The position numbers and the translations under genes are program-made. From Erwinia sp. S63 (lineage in GTDB: Bacteria; Pseudomonadota; Gammaproteobacteria; Enterobacterales; Enterobacteriaceae), in the NCBI RefSeq assembly GCF_016625195.1, contig NZ_JACVUP010000001.1, positions 248,001-312,000 of the forward strand: DNA of 64,000 nt, written 5' to 3'. The notes under the pieces are model-generated. The model was not told the DNA's origin and made no database searches. It was given only the letters and a program-made list of their open reading frames with translations. Shown here piece after piece: positions 42,521 to 51,754 of the stretch (position 1 is its first letter; the number at the start of each line of letters is the position of its first letter).

Positions 42521-43143
42521 CCGAACAACAAGCACGCGAAGAGATGGTGCAACTGGGCGCCTCCTTTTTCCAGCGCGGTTACGCCACCGGTTCAGCCGGC
42601 AATCTTTCACTGTTGTTGGAAGATGGCAATCTGCTGGCGACGCCTACCGGCTCTTGTCTTGGCGAACTGCAGGCCGATCGCCTGTCAAAAGTGACGATGC
42701 AGGGCGAGTGGATTTCAGGTGACAAGCCTTCGAAAGAAGTGGCGTTTCACCGCGCGCTGTATCTGAACAATCCCGCCTGCAAAGCGGTGGTGCATCTGCA
42801 CAGTCACTATCTGACGGCGCTTTCGTGCCTCAACGATCTCGACAGTGAAAACTGCATTCGCCCGTTCACGCCTTATGTGGTGATGCGCGTGGGCGATGTG
42901 CCGGTGGTGCCGTATTACAAACCGGGTGATGACCGCCTGGCCGAAGATCTTGCTGAGCTCGCGCCACGCTACAACGCGTTCCTGCTGGCCAATCACGGTC
43001 CGGTGGTGGTGGGTAAATCGTTGCGTGAAGCCGCGAATAATACTGAAGAACTGGAAGAGACCGCGCGTCTGATGTTTACGCTCGGAGACCGCTCAATTCG
43101 TTATCTGACTGATAGCGAAGTTGCGGAATTGAGGAATTACTGA
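42517..43143 (+). CDS. otnC: 3-oxo-tetronate 4-phosphate decarboxylase
   Basis: Class II aldolase/adducin-fold protein of 208 residues (YgbL). [17 protein letters not shown] binds phosphate; metal histidines are in [13 protein letters not shown] (HxH) and NHGPVVVG. It yields dihydroxyacetone phosphate and CO2. Its stop shares one base with the otnI start (TGATG). Confidence 0.93.
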   Translation: MTEQQAREEMVQLGASFFQRGYATGSAGNLSLLLEDGNLLATPTGSCLGELQADRLSKVTMQGEWISGDKPSKEVAFHRALYLNNPACKAVVHLHSHYLTALSCLNDLDSENCIRPFTPYVVMRVGDVPVVPYYKPGDDRLAEDLAELAPRYNAFLLANHGPVVVGKSLREAANNTEELEETARLMFTLGDRSIRYLTDSEVAELRNY

Positions 43144-43922
43144 TGCCTAAGTTTGCAGCCAATTTATCCACGCAGTTCGGCGAAGTACCGTTTATTGAAC
43201 GCTTTGCCGCAGCGGCCAACGCCGGTTTCCGCGCCGTTGAGTTCCTGTTCCCGTATGACTATCCGGCCGAGGTGATCAAAGCCGAGCTGGAGAAACATCA
43301 TCTGGAGTTGGTGCTGTTCAACACTGCAGCCGGAAACGTGCAGGCCGGTGAGTGGGGCGTATCCGCAATTCCTGGCCGTGAAGAAGAAGCGCGTGCTGAT
43401 ATCGACCGTGCGCTGGAATATGCCTTAGCACTGGGCTGCCCTCAAGTGCATGTGATGGCGGCAACGGTGCCAAACGGTGCCGATCGTGCCGCTTACGAGG
43501 AGACCTTCGTACGTAATATGCATTACGCCGCTGAGCGTTTTGCGCCGCACGGTATTCGCCTGCTGCTGGAAGCGCTGAACCCGGTGACGAAACCGAACTA
43601 TCTCTACTCCAGCCAGTATCAAACGCTGGCGATGATGGAACGTATCGATCGTCCGAACGTGTTCACGCAGTTGGATCTGTTCCATGCGCAGCTGGTGGAC
43701 GGCAATCTCAGCCATCTGATTCGCGAATACGCTGGACGTTATCGCCATATCCAGATCGCCTCTGCGCCGCATCGCCACGAACCAGACGAAGGCGAAATCA
43801 ACTATCCGTACCTGTTCAGCCTGCTGGATGAAGTCGGCTATGACGGCTGGGTCGGCTGCGAGTATTTCCCACGCGGTCGTACCGAAGCAGGCCTCGGCTG
43901 GTTCGCGCCTTACGCGAAATAA
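43143..43922 (+). CDS. otnI: 2-oxo-tetronate isomerase
   Basis: Hydroxypyruvate-isomerase-like TIM barrel of 259 residues (YgbM). [21 protein letters not shown] at the N-terminus, LLEALNP (metal glutamate), QLDLFHAQ and [16 protein letters not shown] are characteristic. It interconverts 2-oxo- and 3-oxo-tetronate, linking LtnD to OtnK. Confidence 0.93.
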   Translation: MPKFAANLSTQFGEVPFIERFAAAANAGFRAVEFLFPYDYPAEVIKAELEKHHLELVLFNTAAGNVQAGEWGVSAIPGREEEARADIDRALEYALALGCPQVHVMAATVPNGADRAAYEETFVRNMHYAAERFAPHGIRLLLEALNPVTKPNYLYSSQYQTLAMMERIDRPNVFTQLDLFHAQLVDGNLSHLIREYAGRYRHIQIASAPHRHEPDEGEINYPYLFSLLDEVGYDGWVGCEYFPRGRTEAGLGWFAPYAK

Positions 43923-43936
43923 CTTTTGTTGTACCG

Positions 43937-43967
43937 CCCAGCACAGTTCGTTGCGCCCTGTGCTGGG
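43937..43967 (+). other. Stable hairpin between otnI and the permease gene
   Basis: A perfect 10-bp stem CCCAGCACAG / CTGTGCTGGG has an 11-base loop and is followed by AAAAAA rather than T residues. It probably stabilises the upstream mRNA or reduces permease expression, and is not a plus-strand terminator. Confidence 0.55.
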
Positions 43968-44040
43968 AAAAAATTGCCTGAATCCGTCAATGCCAGAGAA
44001 AGCTGTACCCAAATTATACTAATAGAATTAGAGGTTTATC

Positions 44041-45393
44041 ATGTCTACCGCGTTGCTGTTAGCTATCGCTACTGCCAGCATTGTGATATTGCTGCTGCTG
44101 GTGATAAAAGCCAAAGTTCATCCGTTTGTTGCTCTGTTGATTGTAAGTCTAATCGTCGCCATCAGTACCGGCATCCCGGCTGATAAGATCATGGAAACCA
44201 TCTTTAGCGGCATGGGCAACCTGCTGGGTCATATCACCATTATCATCGTGCTGGGGGCGATGCTCGGCGCAGTGATTGAAGCCTCAGGCGGTGCCGAATC
44301 GCTGGCGCAGCGCTTCAGTAAGTCGCTTGGTATCAAACGTACCGTCGCAGCCCTGACCATGGCGGCATTTATCCTCGGTATTCCGGTGTTCTTTGAAGTC
44401 GGCTTTATCATTGTGATTCCGCTGATTTACGGCTTTACCAAAGTGGCACGCGTCTCGCCGCTGAAGTTTGGTTTGCCGATGGCAGGCGTGATGCTGACCG
44501 TGCACGTAGCATTGCCGACGCATCCAGGCGCAGCGGCGGCAGCCGGTATTCTGCATACCGATATGGGCTGGTTAATGATGCTCGGCATCCTGATCTCCAT
44601 TCCGGTTGGCATTGTCGGTTACTACGTGGCAAAAGCGATGAATCTGCGTCAATACCACCTTTCCGTGGATGTGCTTGAGCAGTTACAGCTGGCAAAACCG
44701 GAAGGCACGCCGAAAAGCGAAGTGCCACCGCCGGGTGCGATGACGATTGCCGGTCTGATTGTGGTGCCGATTGTGTTGATCGTGTTGGGAACGCTGGCGC
44801 ACACCATGCTGGCGGAAGGCAGTATTCTGCGTGACGTGATGACCGTTATTGGTAACCCGCCGATTGCACTGCTGATTGCGCTAGCGCTGGCGGCTTGGCT
44901 GCTGGGCGTGCGTCGCGGCTGGAGCAAAGAGAAGCTGGAAGATCTAACCGGTCGCGCAATTCCTAGCTCTGCGAGTGTGATTCTGGTGACGGGTGCAGGT
45001 GGTGCGTTCGGTAAAGTGCTGGTGGAGTCCGGCGTGGGTAAAGCGCTGGCGGTCACGCTGGAAACCTTGCATCTGCCACTGGTGCCAGCCGCCTTTATTC
45101 TGTCACTGGCACTGCGTGCGTCACAGGGTTCGGCCACGGTAGCGATTCTCACCACCAGCGGTTTGTTGAGTCAGGCAGTGGGCGATGTGACCGATATGCA
45201 ACGTGTGCTGGTCACATTGGCGGCGTGCTTCGGTGGCCTGGGCTTGTCCCACGTTAACGATGCCGGTTTCTGGGTGGTAACGCGTTATCTGGGGCTATCC
45301 GTCGCCGATGGCCTGAAAACCTGGACGGTGCTGACTACGCTGATGGGCTTGAGCGGCTTTGCGCTCACCTGGATGGTGTGGGGATTGATTTAA
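44041..45393 (+). CDS. ygbN: GntP-family gluconate-type permease YgbN
   Basis: 450-residue secondary transporter with about 12-14 helices of the GntP/Gnt symporter family. VFFEVGFIIVIPLIYGF, MLTVHVALPTHPGAAAAA and LASCFGGLGLSH-like (LAACFGGLGLSHVNDAGFW) are family hallmarks. In context it takes up L-threonate/D-erythronate with protons. Last gene of the ygbJKLMN operon, followed by a dispersed palindrome instead of a classic terminator. Confidence 0.92.
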   Translation: MSTALLLAIATASIVILLLLVIKAKVHPFVALLIVSLIVAISTGIPADKIMETIFSGMGNLLGHITIIIVLGAMLGAVIEASGGAESLAQRFSKSLGIKRTVAALTMAAFILGIPVFFEVGFIIVIPLIYGFTKVARVSPLKFGLPMAGVMLTVHVALPTHPGAAAAAGILHTDMGWLMMLGILISIPVGIVGYYVAKAMNLRQYHLSVDVLEQLQLAKPEGTPKSEVPPPGAMTIAGLIVVPIVLIVLGTLAHTMLAEGSILRDVMTVIGNPPIALLIALALAAWLLGVRRGWSKEKLEDLTGRAIPSSASVILVTGAGGAFGKVLVESGVGKALAVTLETLHLPLVPAAFILSLALRASQGSATVAILTTSGLLSQAVGDVTDMQRVLVTLAACFGGLGLSHVNDAGFWVVTRYLGLSVADGLKTWTVLTTLMGLSGFALTWMVWGLI

Positions 45394-45396
45394 GGA

Positions 45397-45443
45397 TTAT
45401 CGCGCCGTTACAGATGTTGTAGCGGCGCAATTTATTGCGCGAT
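45397..45443. repeat. Dispersed REP-like palindrome, copy 1
   Basis: The core TAGCGGCGCAATTTATTGCG (45419-45438) contains the inner palindrome GCGCAAT / ATTGCGC. An outer arm CGCGCCGTTACA precedes it and pairs with TGTAGCGGCG. It fills most of the gap between the convergent ygbN and sbcB. Similar cores occur at 52542 and 57746 of this window. Confidence 0.7.
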
Positions 45444-45448
45444 GGCGA

Positions 45449-46870
45449 CTAAGACACCAACTCCTGCGCATACAAATACAGTGCTTTCAGCTGTGCCATC
45501 TTCTCCGCGTTATCCTCATGCAAACTTGCTAACGACTCCAGCTCTAACAGGAACGCCTGCACGCGGTCAGCATTCAGCGCTTCACGGCGATGCTGCAACC
45601 AGCGCTGCTGCTCTTGATCATCCAGCGTGCCGGGGAAGTTACGCGCACGATAGCGGAACAGCAGCTTCGCAATGCGTTTATCGTCGAAGGTCAAATCCAG
45701 CGCGGGTAAATTCTGCGGCGGCGTCTGACGCACGATATTCATGGCTGCGCGATCGGCATCGCTGAAGAAGCCATCATACAGTTGTGCGTCAACATCATCC
45801 GATGGCTTAAACGGCTCGGCCTCCGCAAACAGCGTCACCGCTTTCTCACGGACTTCGGTGTGCTGACGCAGCAGCGCAAGGTTCGCCAGACAGCGCTCAC
45901 GATCAATGTTCAGTCGTGCAGCATCTTCCGGACGCAAAGTGTTCGCCGGTGCTAACACCGGGCATTTATTAATGTGCACCAGCTTAATCGGTACGGCCTT
46001 ACGGTCGCCCAGTTCGCTCTGTTTGGTGTACAGCCGCTCGCGCAGTTCATCCGCATCCAGTTCCAGCAGTGGTTGCATATCGCCCGCCAGATCCACCACG
46101 ATCAGCGCATTACGATTATCCGGATGCCATGCGACTGGCACTACCCAACTGGTGTTGCCGCGTGCCGCACCAAACATGCCAGAGACATGCACCAGCGGTT
46201 TCATCTGCGGGATATCAATCAGGTTCATCAGTTTCTGCTTGTTGCGATGGGTAAACAGAAACTCGAACAGCTTCGGCTGCTTCTCTTTCACCAGTTTCGC
46301 CATCGCCAGCGTCGCATACACATCCGACATCGCATCGTGCGCCTGTTCGTGTGCCACGCCGTTGGCTTTGGTGAGATGCTCCAGCTTAAAGCTAGGGAAG
46401 CCGTCATCATTTTCCGGCCACTCAATACCTTCCGGGCGCAGGGCGTAACAGGCGCGCATCACATCCAGAAGATCCCAGCGCGAGTTACCGTTTTGCCAGC
46501 TCCAGCCGTAAGGATCGAAGAAGTTGCGATAGAAGATATTGCGCGTCACTTCATCGTCGAAGCGCACATTGTTGTAACCGATCACACAGGTTTGTGGCTC
46601 GGTAAACAGCCCATGAATGCGCTCAGCAAATGCCGTTTCCGTCACGCCACGCGCTTTAGCCACCTGTGGCGTAATGCCGGTGATCATCACCGCTTCCGGC
46701 TGCGGCAGATAGTCATCAGCGGGCTGGCAGTAAAACACCTGCGGTTCACCTACGGCGTTGAAATCTTTATCGGTGCGCAGCCCGGCAAACTGCGCCGGAC
46801 GGTCCAGCGAAGGACTTTTACCGAAGGTTTCGTAATCGTGAAACAAAAAGGTGAACTCAGAGGCGGGCAC
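45449..46870 (-). CDS. sbcB: Exodeoxyribonuclease I
   Basis: 3'-5' single-strand DNA exonuclease acting in mismatch repair and recombination. About 473 residues. DEDDh catalytic set: FLFHDYETFG (D, E), GYNNVRFDDEVTRN, and the H-D pair in AHDAMSDVYAT. HVSGMFGAARGNTSWV and YRARNFPGTLDD are diagnostic of SbcB. I prefer GTG 46870 (AGGA, 7 bases spacing), giving MPASEFTFLFHD; a TTG at 46897 would add nine residues but has no good ribosome-binding site. Divergent from dacD. Confidence 0.96.
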   Translation of the reverse strand: MPASEFTFLFHDYETFGKSPSLDRPAQFAGLRTDKDFNAVGEPQVFYCQPADDYLPQPEAVMITGITPQVAKARGVTETAFAERIHGLFTEPQTCVIGYNNVRFDDEVTRNIFYRNFFDPYGWSWQNGNSRWDLLDVMRACYALRPEGIEWPENDDGFPSFKLEHLTKANGVAHEQAHDAMSDVYATLAMAKLVKEKQPKLFEFLFTHRNKQKLMNLIDIPQMKPLVHVSGMFGAARGNTSWVVPVAWHPDNRNALIVVDLAGDMQPLLELDADELRERLYTKQSELGDRKAVPIKLVHINKCPVLAPANTLRPEDAARLNIDRERCLANLALLRQHTEVREKAVTLFAEAEPFKPSDDVDAQLYDGFFSDADRAAMNIVRQTPPQNLPALDLTFDDKRIAKLLFRYRARNFPGTLDDQEQQRWLQHRREALNADRVQAFLLELESLASLHEDNAEKMAQLKALYLYAQELVS

Positions 46871-47068
46871 GGCGGTATCCTGGCTGTAGAAAATCAACGC
46901 ACAGAATAGTCGCGTGCCGGGTGGAGCACAACCTTGTTTACCACTGCTGCGGGCGGGCGCGCAGCATTTGTCCGCAGTTCATACTTTTTTTCAATTTATT
47001 CAAATATCAAAGCGCTAATTGCCGTAAAAAGTGCGGCGGTAAATTCATTTTTTGATTTCGAGGAAGAA

Positions 47069-48238
47069 GTGTTGAAAAGGCGTCTGCTGGTAACTGTATC
47101 TGGAATGATTGTTTGGGCATCGCTGGCACACGCTGACGACAGTATGCCATTCCCAATGACGCCTCCGCCGATTGATGCGGCCTCATGGGTGCTGATGGAC
47201 GCCACCACTGGCCAGATCCTCACCGCAGGTAATCCCGATGAAGAGCGCAACCCGGCGAGTCTCACCAAGCTGATGACTGGCTATGTGGTCGATCGCGCCG
47301 TCGACCAGAAAAAAATCACCCGTGATGATGTGGTGACCGTGGGTAAAGATGCCTGGGCAGCGGGGAATCCGGTGTTCAAAGGTTCTTCGCTGATGTTCCT
47401 CAAGCCGGGCGATAAAGTCACCGTGCGCGATCTGATGCGTGGCGTCATCATCGATTCGGGCAACGATGCCTGCGTGGCGCTGGCCGATTATGTGGCGGGC
47501 AGCCAGGACAGCTTCGTCAATATGATGAACAACTACGTACAGAAGCTCGGCTTGACGCATACTCACTTTGAAACTGTGCACGGCCTCGATGCGCCGGGTC
47601 AGCACACTACTGCACGCGATTTGGCAGTGTTGTCACGCGCTATTATCAGCGGTGAGCAGGACTTTTACGCCATGTATGCGGAAAAAAACCTGAGCTGGAA
47701 CGGCATCACGCAAAATAACCGTAACGGTTTGTTATGGGATCAAAACCTTCACGTGGATGGCATGAAAACAGGCCATACTGAATCAGCAGGCTTCAATATC
47801 ATTGCCTCGAATGTGGTGGGTCGCCATCGCCTGATTGCGGTGATCATGGGCGGCAAGAGTTCGAAAGGGCGTGAAGAGCAGGCGCGTAAATTGCTGGTGT
47901 GGGGTCAGAACAACTTCGATACCGTGCAGCTGTTCCATGCCGGTAAGAAAATCGGTACCGAGAACGTCTGGTACGGCAATCCGCATAAAGTGGATGTCGG
48001 CACCACTCAGGACATCTATCTGTCGCTGCCGCGTACCGAAGTTTCAAACGTGATGGCGAAATATGTGATTGAGCGTAAAGACCTGGAAGCGCCACTGAAA
48101 GCGGGTGAGCAGGTGGGTGAAATCCAGGTCATGGACAAAGACAAGCAGCTGGCGAGCTATCCGCTGTATGCCTTACAAGGCGTGGATAAAGCCGGCATCA
48201 TCACGCGTATCAGTGACTACGTGAAACTGAAACTGTAA
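47069..48238 (+). CDS. dacD: D-alanyl-D-alanine carboxypeptidase, penicillin-binding protein 6b
   Basis: Low-molecular-weight PBP trimming peptidoglycan stem peptides in the periplasm. From GTG 47069 the protein has 389 residues: signal peptide ending near AHA-D (residue 22-23), SLTK nucleophile motif with S64/K67, SGN at 130-132, KTG at 233-235, then the C-terminal beta domain and amphipathic anchor. GAGGAAG precedes the start; TTG one codon later is equally spaced. The frame is open 45 codons further upstream, but those residues are not part of the family. PBP5-like, but closest to DacD in composition and synteny with sbcB/sbmC. Confidence 0.92.
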   Translation: MLKRRLLVTVSGMIVWASLAHADDSMPFPMTPPPIDAASWVLMDATTGQILTAGNPDEERNPASLTKLMTGYVVDRAVDQKKITRDDVVTVGKDAWAAGNPVFKGSSLMFLKPGDKVTVRDLMRGVIIDSGNDACVALADYVAGSQDSFVNMMNNYVQKLGLTHTHFETVHGLDAPGQHTTARDLAVLSRAIISGEQDFYAMYAEKNLSWNGITQNNRNGLLWDQNLHVDGMKTGHTESAGFNIIASNVVGRHRLIAVIMGGKSSKGREEQARKLLVWGQNNFDTVQLFHAGKKIGTENVWYGNPHKVDVGTTQDIYLSLPRTEVSNVMAKYVIERKDLEAPLKAGEQVGEIQVMDKDKQLASYPLYALQGVDKAGIITRISDYVKLKL

Positions 48239-48255
48239 TCCGCAGCGGATGGCAC

Positions 48256-48286
48256 GGCCGCTCTCGCCGATATCGAGGGAGCGGCC
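48256..48286. other. GC-rich hairpin between dacD and sbmC
   Basis: The arms GGCCGCTC and GAGCGGCC (48256-48263, 48279-48286) have an inner TCG/CGA pairing. There is no T-tract, and it lies 36 bases before the sbmC start. No LexA box is visible here, although sbmC is SOS-regulated in E. coli. Confidence 0.4.
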
Positions 48287-48322
48287 AGAGCGGGCTTTCT
48301 GCTGCTGAACGGAGGCAAAAGT

Positions 48323-48787
48323 ATGAAAGCATCAATCGTCGAGCGTAATCCTCAAAGCTGGCTGGGCTATCATCTGCAGGGACCCTGGCAGGAAACGGTG
48401 CCGCACGGATTTAACCAGCTTAAAAGCTGGGTCGAGCAGCATGGTGTCGAAGGCGAATGGCTGGCCATCTATTACGGCAATCCTGAAGTTCTACCGCCGG
48501 AAGAACTGCGCGTTGAAACGGTGATCACCGCGCCTACCGATGCTGTGCCCTCTTATGGCGACGACATCGAGCAAGGCCTGCTGCCCGGTGGGCAATATTT
48601 TCATGCGCGCATGGAAGTGATGAACAACGATTTCTTCACCGCCTGGCACAGCCTGTTTGATCATCTCAAGACGAAAACCGACTGGCAGGTGGATAATCGT
48701 CCCTGCTTCGAACACTACCTTTCCGACGGCTCTGACAGCGGCGACTGGCTGGTGGATATGTACATTCCGGTACGTGCAGCCGACTAA
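48323..48787 (+). CDS. sbmC: DNA gyrase inhibitor (GyrI-like)
   Basis: A 154-residue GyrI-like small-molecule-binding domain, similar in length to E. coli SbmC. WLGYHLQGPWQETVPHGFNQL near the N-terminus and FEHYLSDGSDSGDWLVDMYIPV at the C-terminus match the family. SbmC protects gyrase from microcin B17 and other poisons. CGGAGG lies 9 bases before the ATG. It forms the typical dacD-sbmC pair. Confidence 0.92.
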   Translation: MKASIVERNPQSWLGYHLQGPWQETVPHGFNQLKSWVEQHGVEGEWLAIYYGNPEVLPPEELRVETVITAPTDAVPSYGDDIEQGLLPGGQYFHARMEVMNNDFFTAWHSLFDHLKTKTDWQVDNRPCFEHYLSDGSDSGDWLVDMYIPVRAAD

Positions 48788-48946
48788 TATCATCAGTGCG
48801 TTACTTCTATGTTTCATAAGCGAAAATAAGATGTAGCGCACTTGTTGATTCGCAAAAAAAGAGCGGAAATAGTGCTGCGCAGCTCTCAATGTTCGTGTCG
48901 CGCCAGGGTAACATAGCGCGCAAATTTTTATCGTTTCCGGACCACC

Positions 48947-50005
48947 ATGTTACGCGCCGACAAACCCATCTCTGCCATTGAGTTCTGGTTCTACCGCCAT
49001 TATCGCGCTGTGCACGGCGTGCGCATCGCTATCGCCTTTGTGCTCTGTTTTCTGTTTGTGCGTTTGACGGATATTCCGGAAGGCACCTGGCCGCTGATTA
49101 CGTTGGTGGTGGTAATGGGCCCGATCTCGACCTGGGGCAATGTGTTTCCGCGCGTCATCCAGCGCATCAGCGGCACCTTTGCCGGGTTGGCATCGGGATT
49201 GATCGCCCTGAAGCTGGAGCTGATCTCGCTGCCAATGATGCTGTCGTGGTGCTTCGTGGTGATGATCATCTGCGGCTATCTGACGCTCGGCAAACACCCT
49301 TATATGGCGCTGCTGATTGGTATCACCCTCGGCGTGGTGGTCGGTGCGCCGGCCGGTGACTTCACCGTGGCGCTGTGGCGTGGTGGCGATGTGATCCTCG
49401 GTTCGATCATGGCGCTGCTGTTCAGTGCCATTCTCGCCCAGCGTGCTTATACGCACTGGCGCATTCAGCTGTCGGATTCGTTTATCGCCATGGCGAAACT
49501 GCATCACACTGGCTTCTCCGCCAACCTGCTGGAGAAACCGCGACTGAACAAACCGTTCCAGAAACAGCTCTCCAGCGTGATCAAAATGCGCGCGCTGTTG
49601 GAACCGGCCAGCAAAGAGACGCGTATTCCGAAATCAGTGTTTGAAGCGATTCAGACCATCAACCGTAATATGGTTAACACGATGCAGATGCAAATTGATG
49701 CATGGTGGTCATCGCGTGAAAGCCATCTGTTGTTGCTCAACGCCCCGACGCTGCGTCGCAGCCAGAAGATGACGGAGGATACCCTGAACGCCCTTGCAAC
49801 CCTGATGGTGAAAGGGGAGACGGAAGGCGTGATCGCCAACAGCCATGAGCTGGAAGAGATCACTCAGGAGCTGGAGCAGTTGATTGCCAATCGCAGCGGG
49901 CGCTTAGAGACCACGGCGATCTACGGCTACGTGTGGCTGAGTCTGGAACAGGCGCGCCAACTGGAGCGTATTACGGACCTGGTTCGTCTGGCACTGCGCA
50001 AATAG
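48947..50005 (+). CDS. yeeA: FUSC-family inner-membrane protein YeeA
   Basis: 352 residues, with a hydrophobic N-terminal half (about six helices, residues 20-165) and a soluble, helical C-terminal half. The length is equal to that of E. coli YeeA and the FUSC-like segment GTWPLITLVVVMGPISTWGN is present. Members of this superfamily are linked to aromatic acid or toxic compound efflux, but YeeA itself has no firm function. It lies between sbmC and yeeX. Confidence 0.9.
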   Translation: MLRADKPISAIEFWFYRHYRAVHGVRIAIAFVLCFLFVRLTDIPEGTWPLITLVVVMGPISTWGNVFPRVIQRISGTFAGLASGLIALKLELISLPMMLSWCFVVMIICGYLTLGKHPYMALLIGITLGVVVGAPAGDFTVALWRGGDVILGSIMALLFSAILAQRAYTHWRIQLSDSFIAMAKLHHTGFSANLLEKPRLNKPFQKQLSSVIKMRALLEPASKETRIPKSVFEAIQTINRNMVNTMQMQIDAWWSSRESHLLLLNAPTLRRSQKMTEDTLNALATLMVKGETEGVIANSHELEEITQELEQLIANRSGRLETTAIYGYVWLSLEQARQLERITDLVRLALRK

Positions 50006-50132
50006 TTTTCTCAGGCAATGACTTAATGTGAATCACCCTTTCTTTGCGCTAAGATAAGTGCCAGTCCGAAATTAGCTGTGAAAATTGCGAATCCAGCTAG
50101 CAAGCCGCTAAGCTGTAGCTCATGACTATTCC

Positions 50133-50148
50133 GCCTGCCGCGGCAGGC
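50133..50148 (+). other. Hairpin in the yeeX leader
   Basis: A 6-bp stem GCCTGC / GCAGGC with a CGCG loop (an uninterrupted 16-base palindrome), 18 bases before the yeeX ATG. It may influence ribosome access or mRNA stability. Confidence 0.4.
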
Positions 50149-50166
50149 TCAAAGAAAGGTGCCAAC

Positions 50167-50487
50167 ATGGAAAATGCCAAGCAATCATTTCAGGACGTTC
50201 TGGAGTTTGTGCGTATGTTTCGTCGTAAAAACAAACTGCAGCGCGAAATCGTGGATAACGAGAAGAAAGTCCGTGATAACCAGAAACGTGTGTTGCTGCT
50301 GGACAACCTGAGCGAGTACATCAAACCAGGCATGAGCGTTGAGGCGATTCAGGAAATCATTGCATCTATGCGTGTGGACTATGAAGACCGCGTCGATGAG
50401 TACATCATCAAAAACGCTGACCTGTCGAAAGAGCGTCGCGAGCTGTCGAAGAAGTTGAAAGCGATGGGCGAGCCAAAGCCGCAGTAA
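50167..50487 (+). CDS. yeeX: DUF496 protein YeeX
   Basis: A small, charged, helical 106-residue protein ([56 protein letters not shown]), nearly identical to E. coli YeeX. The function is not established; coiled-coil formation is likely. The ATG at 50167 gives the family N-terminus [11 protein letters not shown]; an in-frame start at 50122 would include the leader hairpin. A strong terminator follows. Confidence 0.94.
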   Translation: MENAKQSFQDVLEFVRMFRRKNKLQREIVDNEKKVRDNQKRVLLLDNLSEYIKPGMSVEAIQEIIASMRVDYEDRVDEYIIKNADLSKERRELSKKLKAMGEPKPQ

Positions 50488-50492
50488 AAATG

Positions 50493-50519
50493 TTGGGACC
50501 GTAAGGTCCCAATTTTTTT
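50493..50519 (+). terminator. Intrinsic terminator of yeeX
   Basis: The stem TTGGGACC / GGTCCCAA with a GTAA loop (50493-50512) is followed by seven T, 5 bases after the stop. Confidence 0.95.
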
Positions 50520-50587
50520 GCATCGTGGCGGGTTGCAGCCCCCATTTCCATCCGCTGTCTGCGCCAAACTCTTTAGCTTCAATACGC

Positions 50588-51655
50588 TCAGGCTTTTGGT
50601 TTTAACTTCCGCGCTAATGCCTGCAGCTGTCCGGCAATCTCCGCCAAATCCACGCCATTTTGCATCGGTACAGCAGTTGTCTCACGTAATACCAGTTCAG
50701 TCTTTAGCGGCATGGGCTGCACCGCTTCCCCCGCTAACTCTGCCAGCAAGCGATCCACGCTTACCGCACCCAACTGCTGCAAATCCTGACGCACGGTGGT
50801 GAGCGGCGGCTGATACCACGCACTTTCGGCGGTGTCGTCGTAGCCGATAATTGACACCTCTCCGGGGATCTTCACACCATGTTGATGCAGTGCCCGCATC
50901 GCACCGAGCGCCATCTGATCGTTCGCTACCAGCAGTGCCTGCGGTAAGCGATCTGGCAGCAATTGCAGCAGCGCCTGATAACCAGATGCAGCACTCCAGT
51001 CACCGTGCAGTACACACATCGGTTGCAGTTGATGCGATGCCAATGCCTGCTGCCATGCGGCAAAGCGCGCCCGCGCTGAAGCCGAACTTTCTGGCCCATT
51101 CAGTACGCCAATCTGGCGATGACCCAGCGCGACAAGATGCTCTACCGCCTGCTGCGCCCCCGATTCACTCTGATACTGGCATTGGGCGACAGCGGCATGC
51201 TGTTCAACATCCAGAAACAGCACAGGCTTGCTGCCGCACTGCTGCTGCACCTGCGCCGCCTGTTCAGCATCGAGCGGCAGGTTGATCAGCAGCGCATCCA
51301 CGCGCTGCGCCAGCAATTCATTCACCGTATCCTGGGCGCTCCCGGCCGCGTTCGCCATGGCAATCACCAGATGATAACCCTGTGCAGCGGCACGTTCATG
51401 AATCGCCGAGGCGATCTGCGCCGGAGCCATCAGTGCCAGATCACTGGTGGCTAACCCGAGCGTGCGCGTAGCTTTACCCGCCAGCTGTTGTGCCACCCGG
51501 TTGGGCACATAGTTAAGCTGCTGCATGGCGGCTTCGACTTTGGCTCGCGTGCGCGGCGAAACCTGCACGGAATGGTTGAGCACACGGGAAACGGTCTGAT
51601 AGGAAACCCCCGCCAGGTGGGCGACATCATCGAGGGTAACGGAACGCGCAGTCAT
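50588..51655 (-). CDS. lacI: LacI-type repressor, close relative of E. coli LacI, orphan
   Basis: 355 residues from MTARSVTLDDVAHLAGVSYQ. The HTH VTLDDVAHLAGVSYQTVSRVLN contains the same YQTVS recognition helix as E. coli LacI, and the hinge NYVPNRVAQQLAGK is almost identical. Further matches are LLAQRVDALLINLPLD, EHLVALGHRQIGVLNGPESS and VANDQMALGAMRAL with IIGYDDTAES. This is LacI rather than a distant GalR-type member. No lacZ, lacY or other sugar gene lies nearby. A tetramerisation-like tail (LQALARKLKPKA) is present but short. The start is ATG 51655; 12 upstream codons are probably not translated. Divergent from ydcF. Confidence 0.83.
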   Translation of the reverse strand: MTARSVTLDDVAHLAGVSYQTVSRVLNHSVQVSPRTRAKVEAAMQQLNYVPNRVAQQLAGKATRTLGLATSDLALMAPAQIASAIHERAAAQGYHLVIAMANAAGSAQDTVNELLAQRVDALLINLPLDAEQAAQVQQQCGSKPVLFLDVEQHAAVAQCQYQSESGAQQAVEHLVALGHRQIGVLNGPESSASARARFAAWQQALASHQLQPMCVLHGDWSAASGYQALLQLLPDRLPQALLVANDQMALGAMRALHQHGVKIPGEVSIIGYDDTAESAWYQPPLTTVRQDLQQLGAVSVDRLLAELAGEAVQPMPLKTELVLRETTAVPMQNGVDLAEIAGQLQALARKLKPKA

Positions 51656-51754
51656 AAACTCTCCTGAATCTGATAGCGGCGAGTGTAGCAAATTTTTCTC
51701 TGCTGTCGCGGAGTTAAGCCGCTACACTGCCAGTGTTAATGCGAGGAGAACGCG

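Noticed and set aside
45974-46909. Plus-strand open frame of 311 codons opposite sbcB
   Set aside because: Shadow of sbcB; translation shows no recognisable fold.
46934-47068. 45-codon N-terminal extension of DacD
   Set aside because: The signal peptide begins after the GTG at 47069, which has its own Shine-Dalgarno; the extension has no family counterpart.
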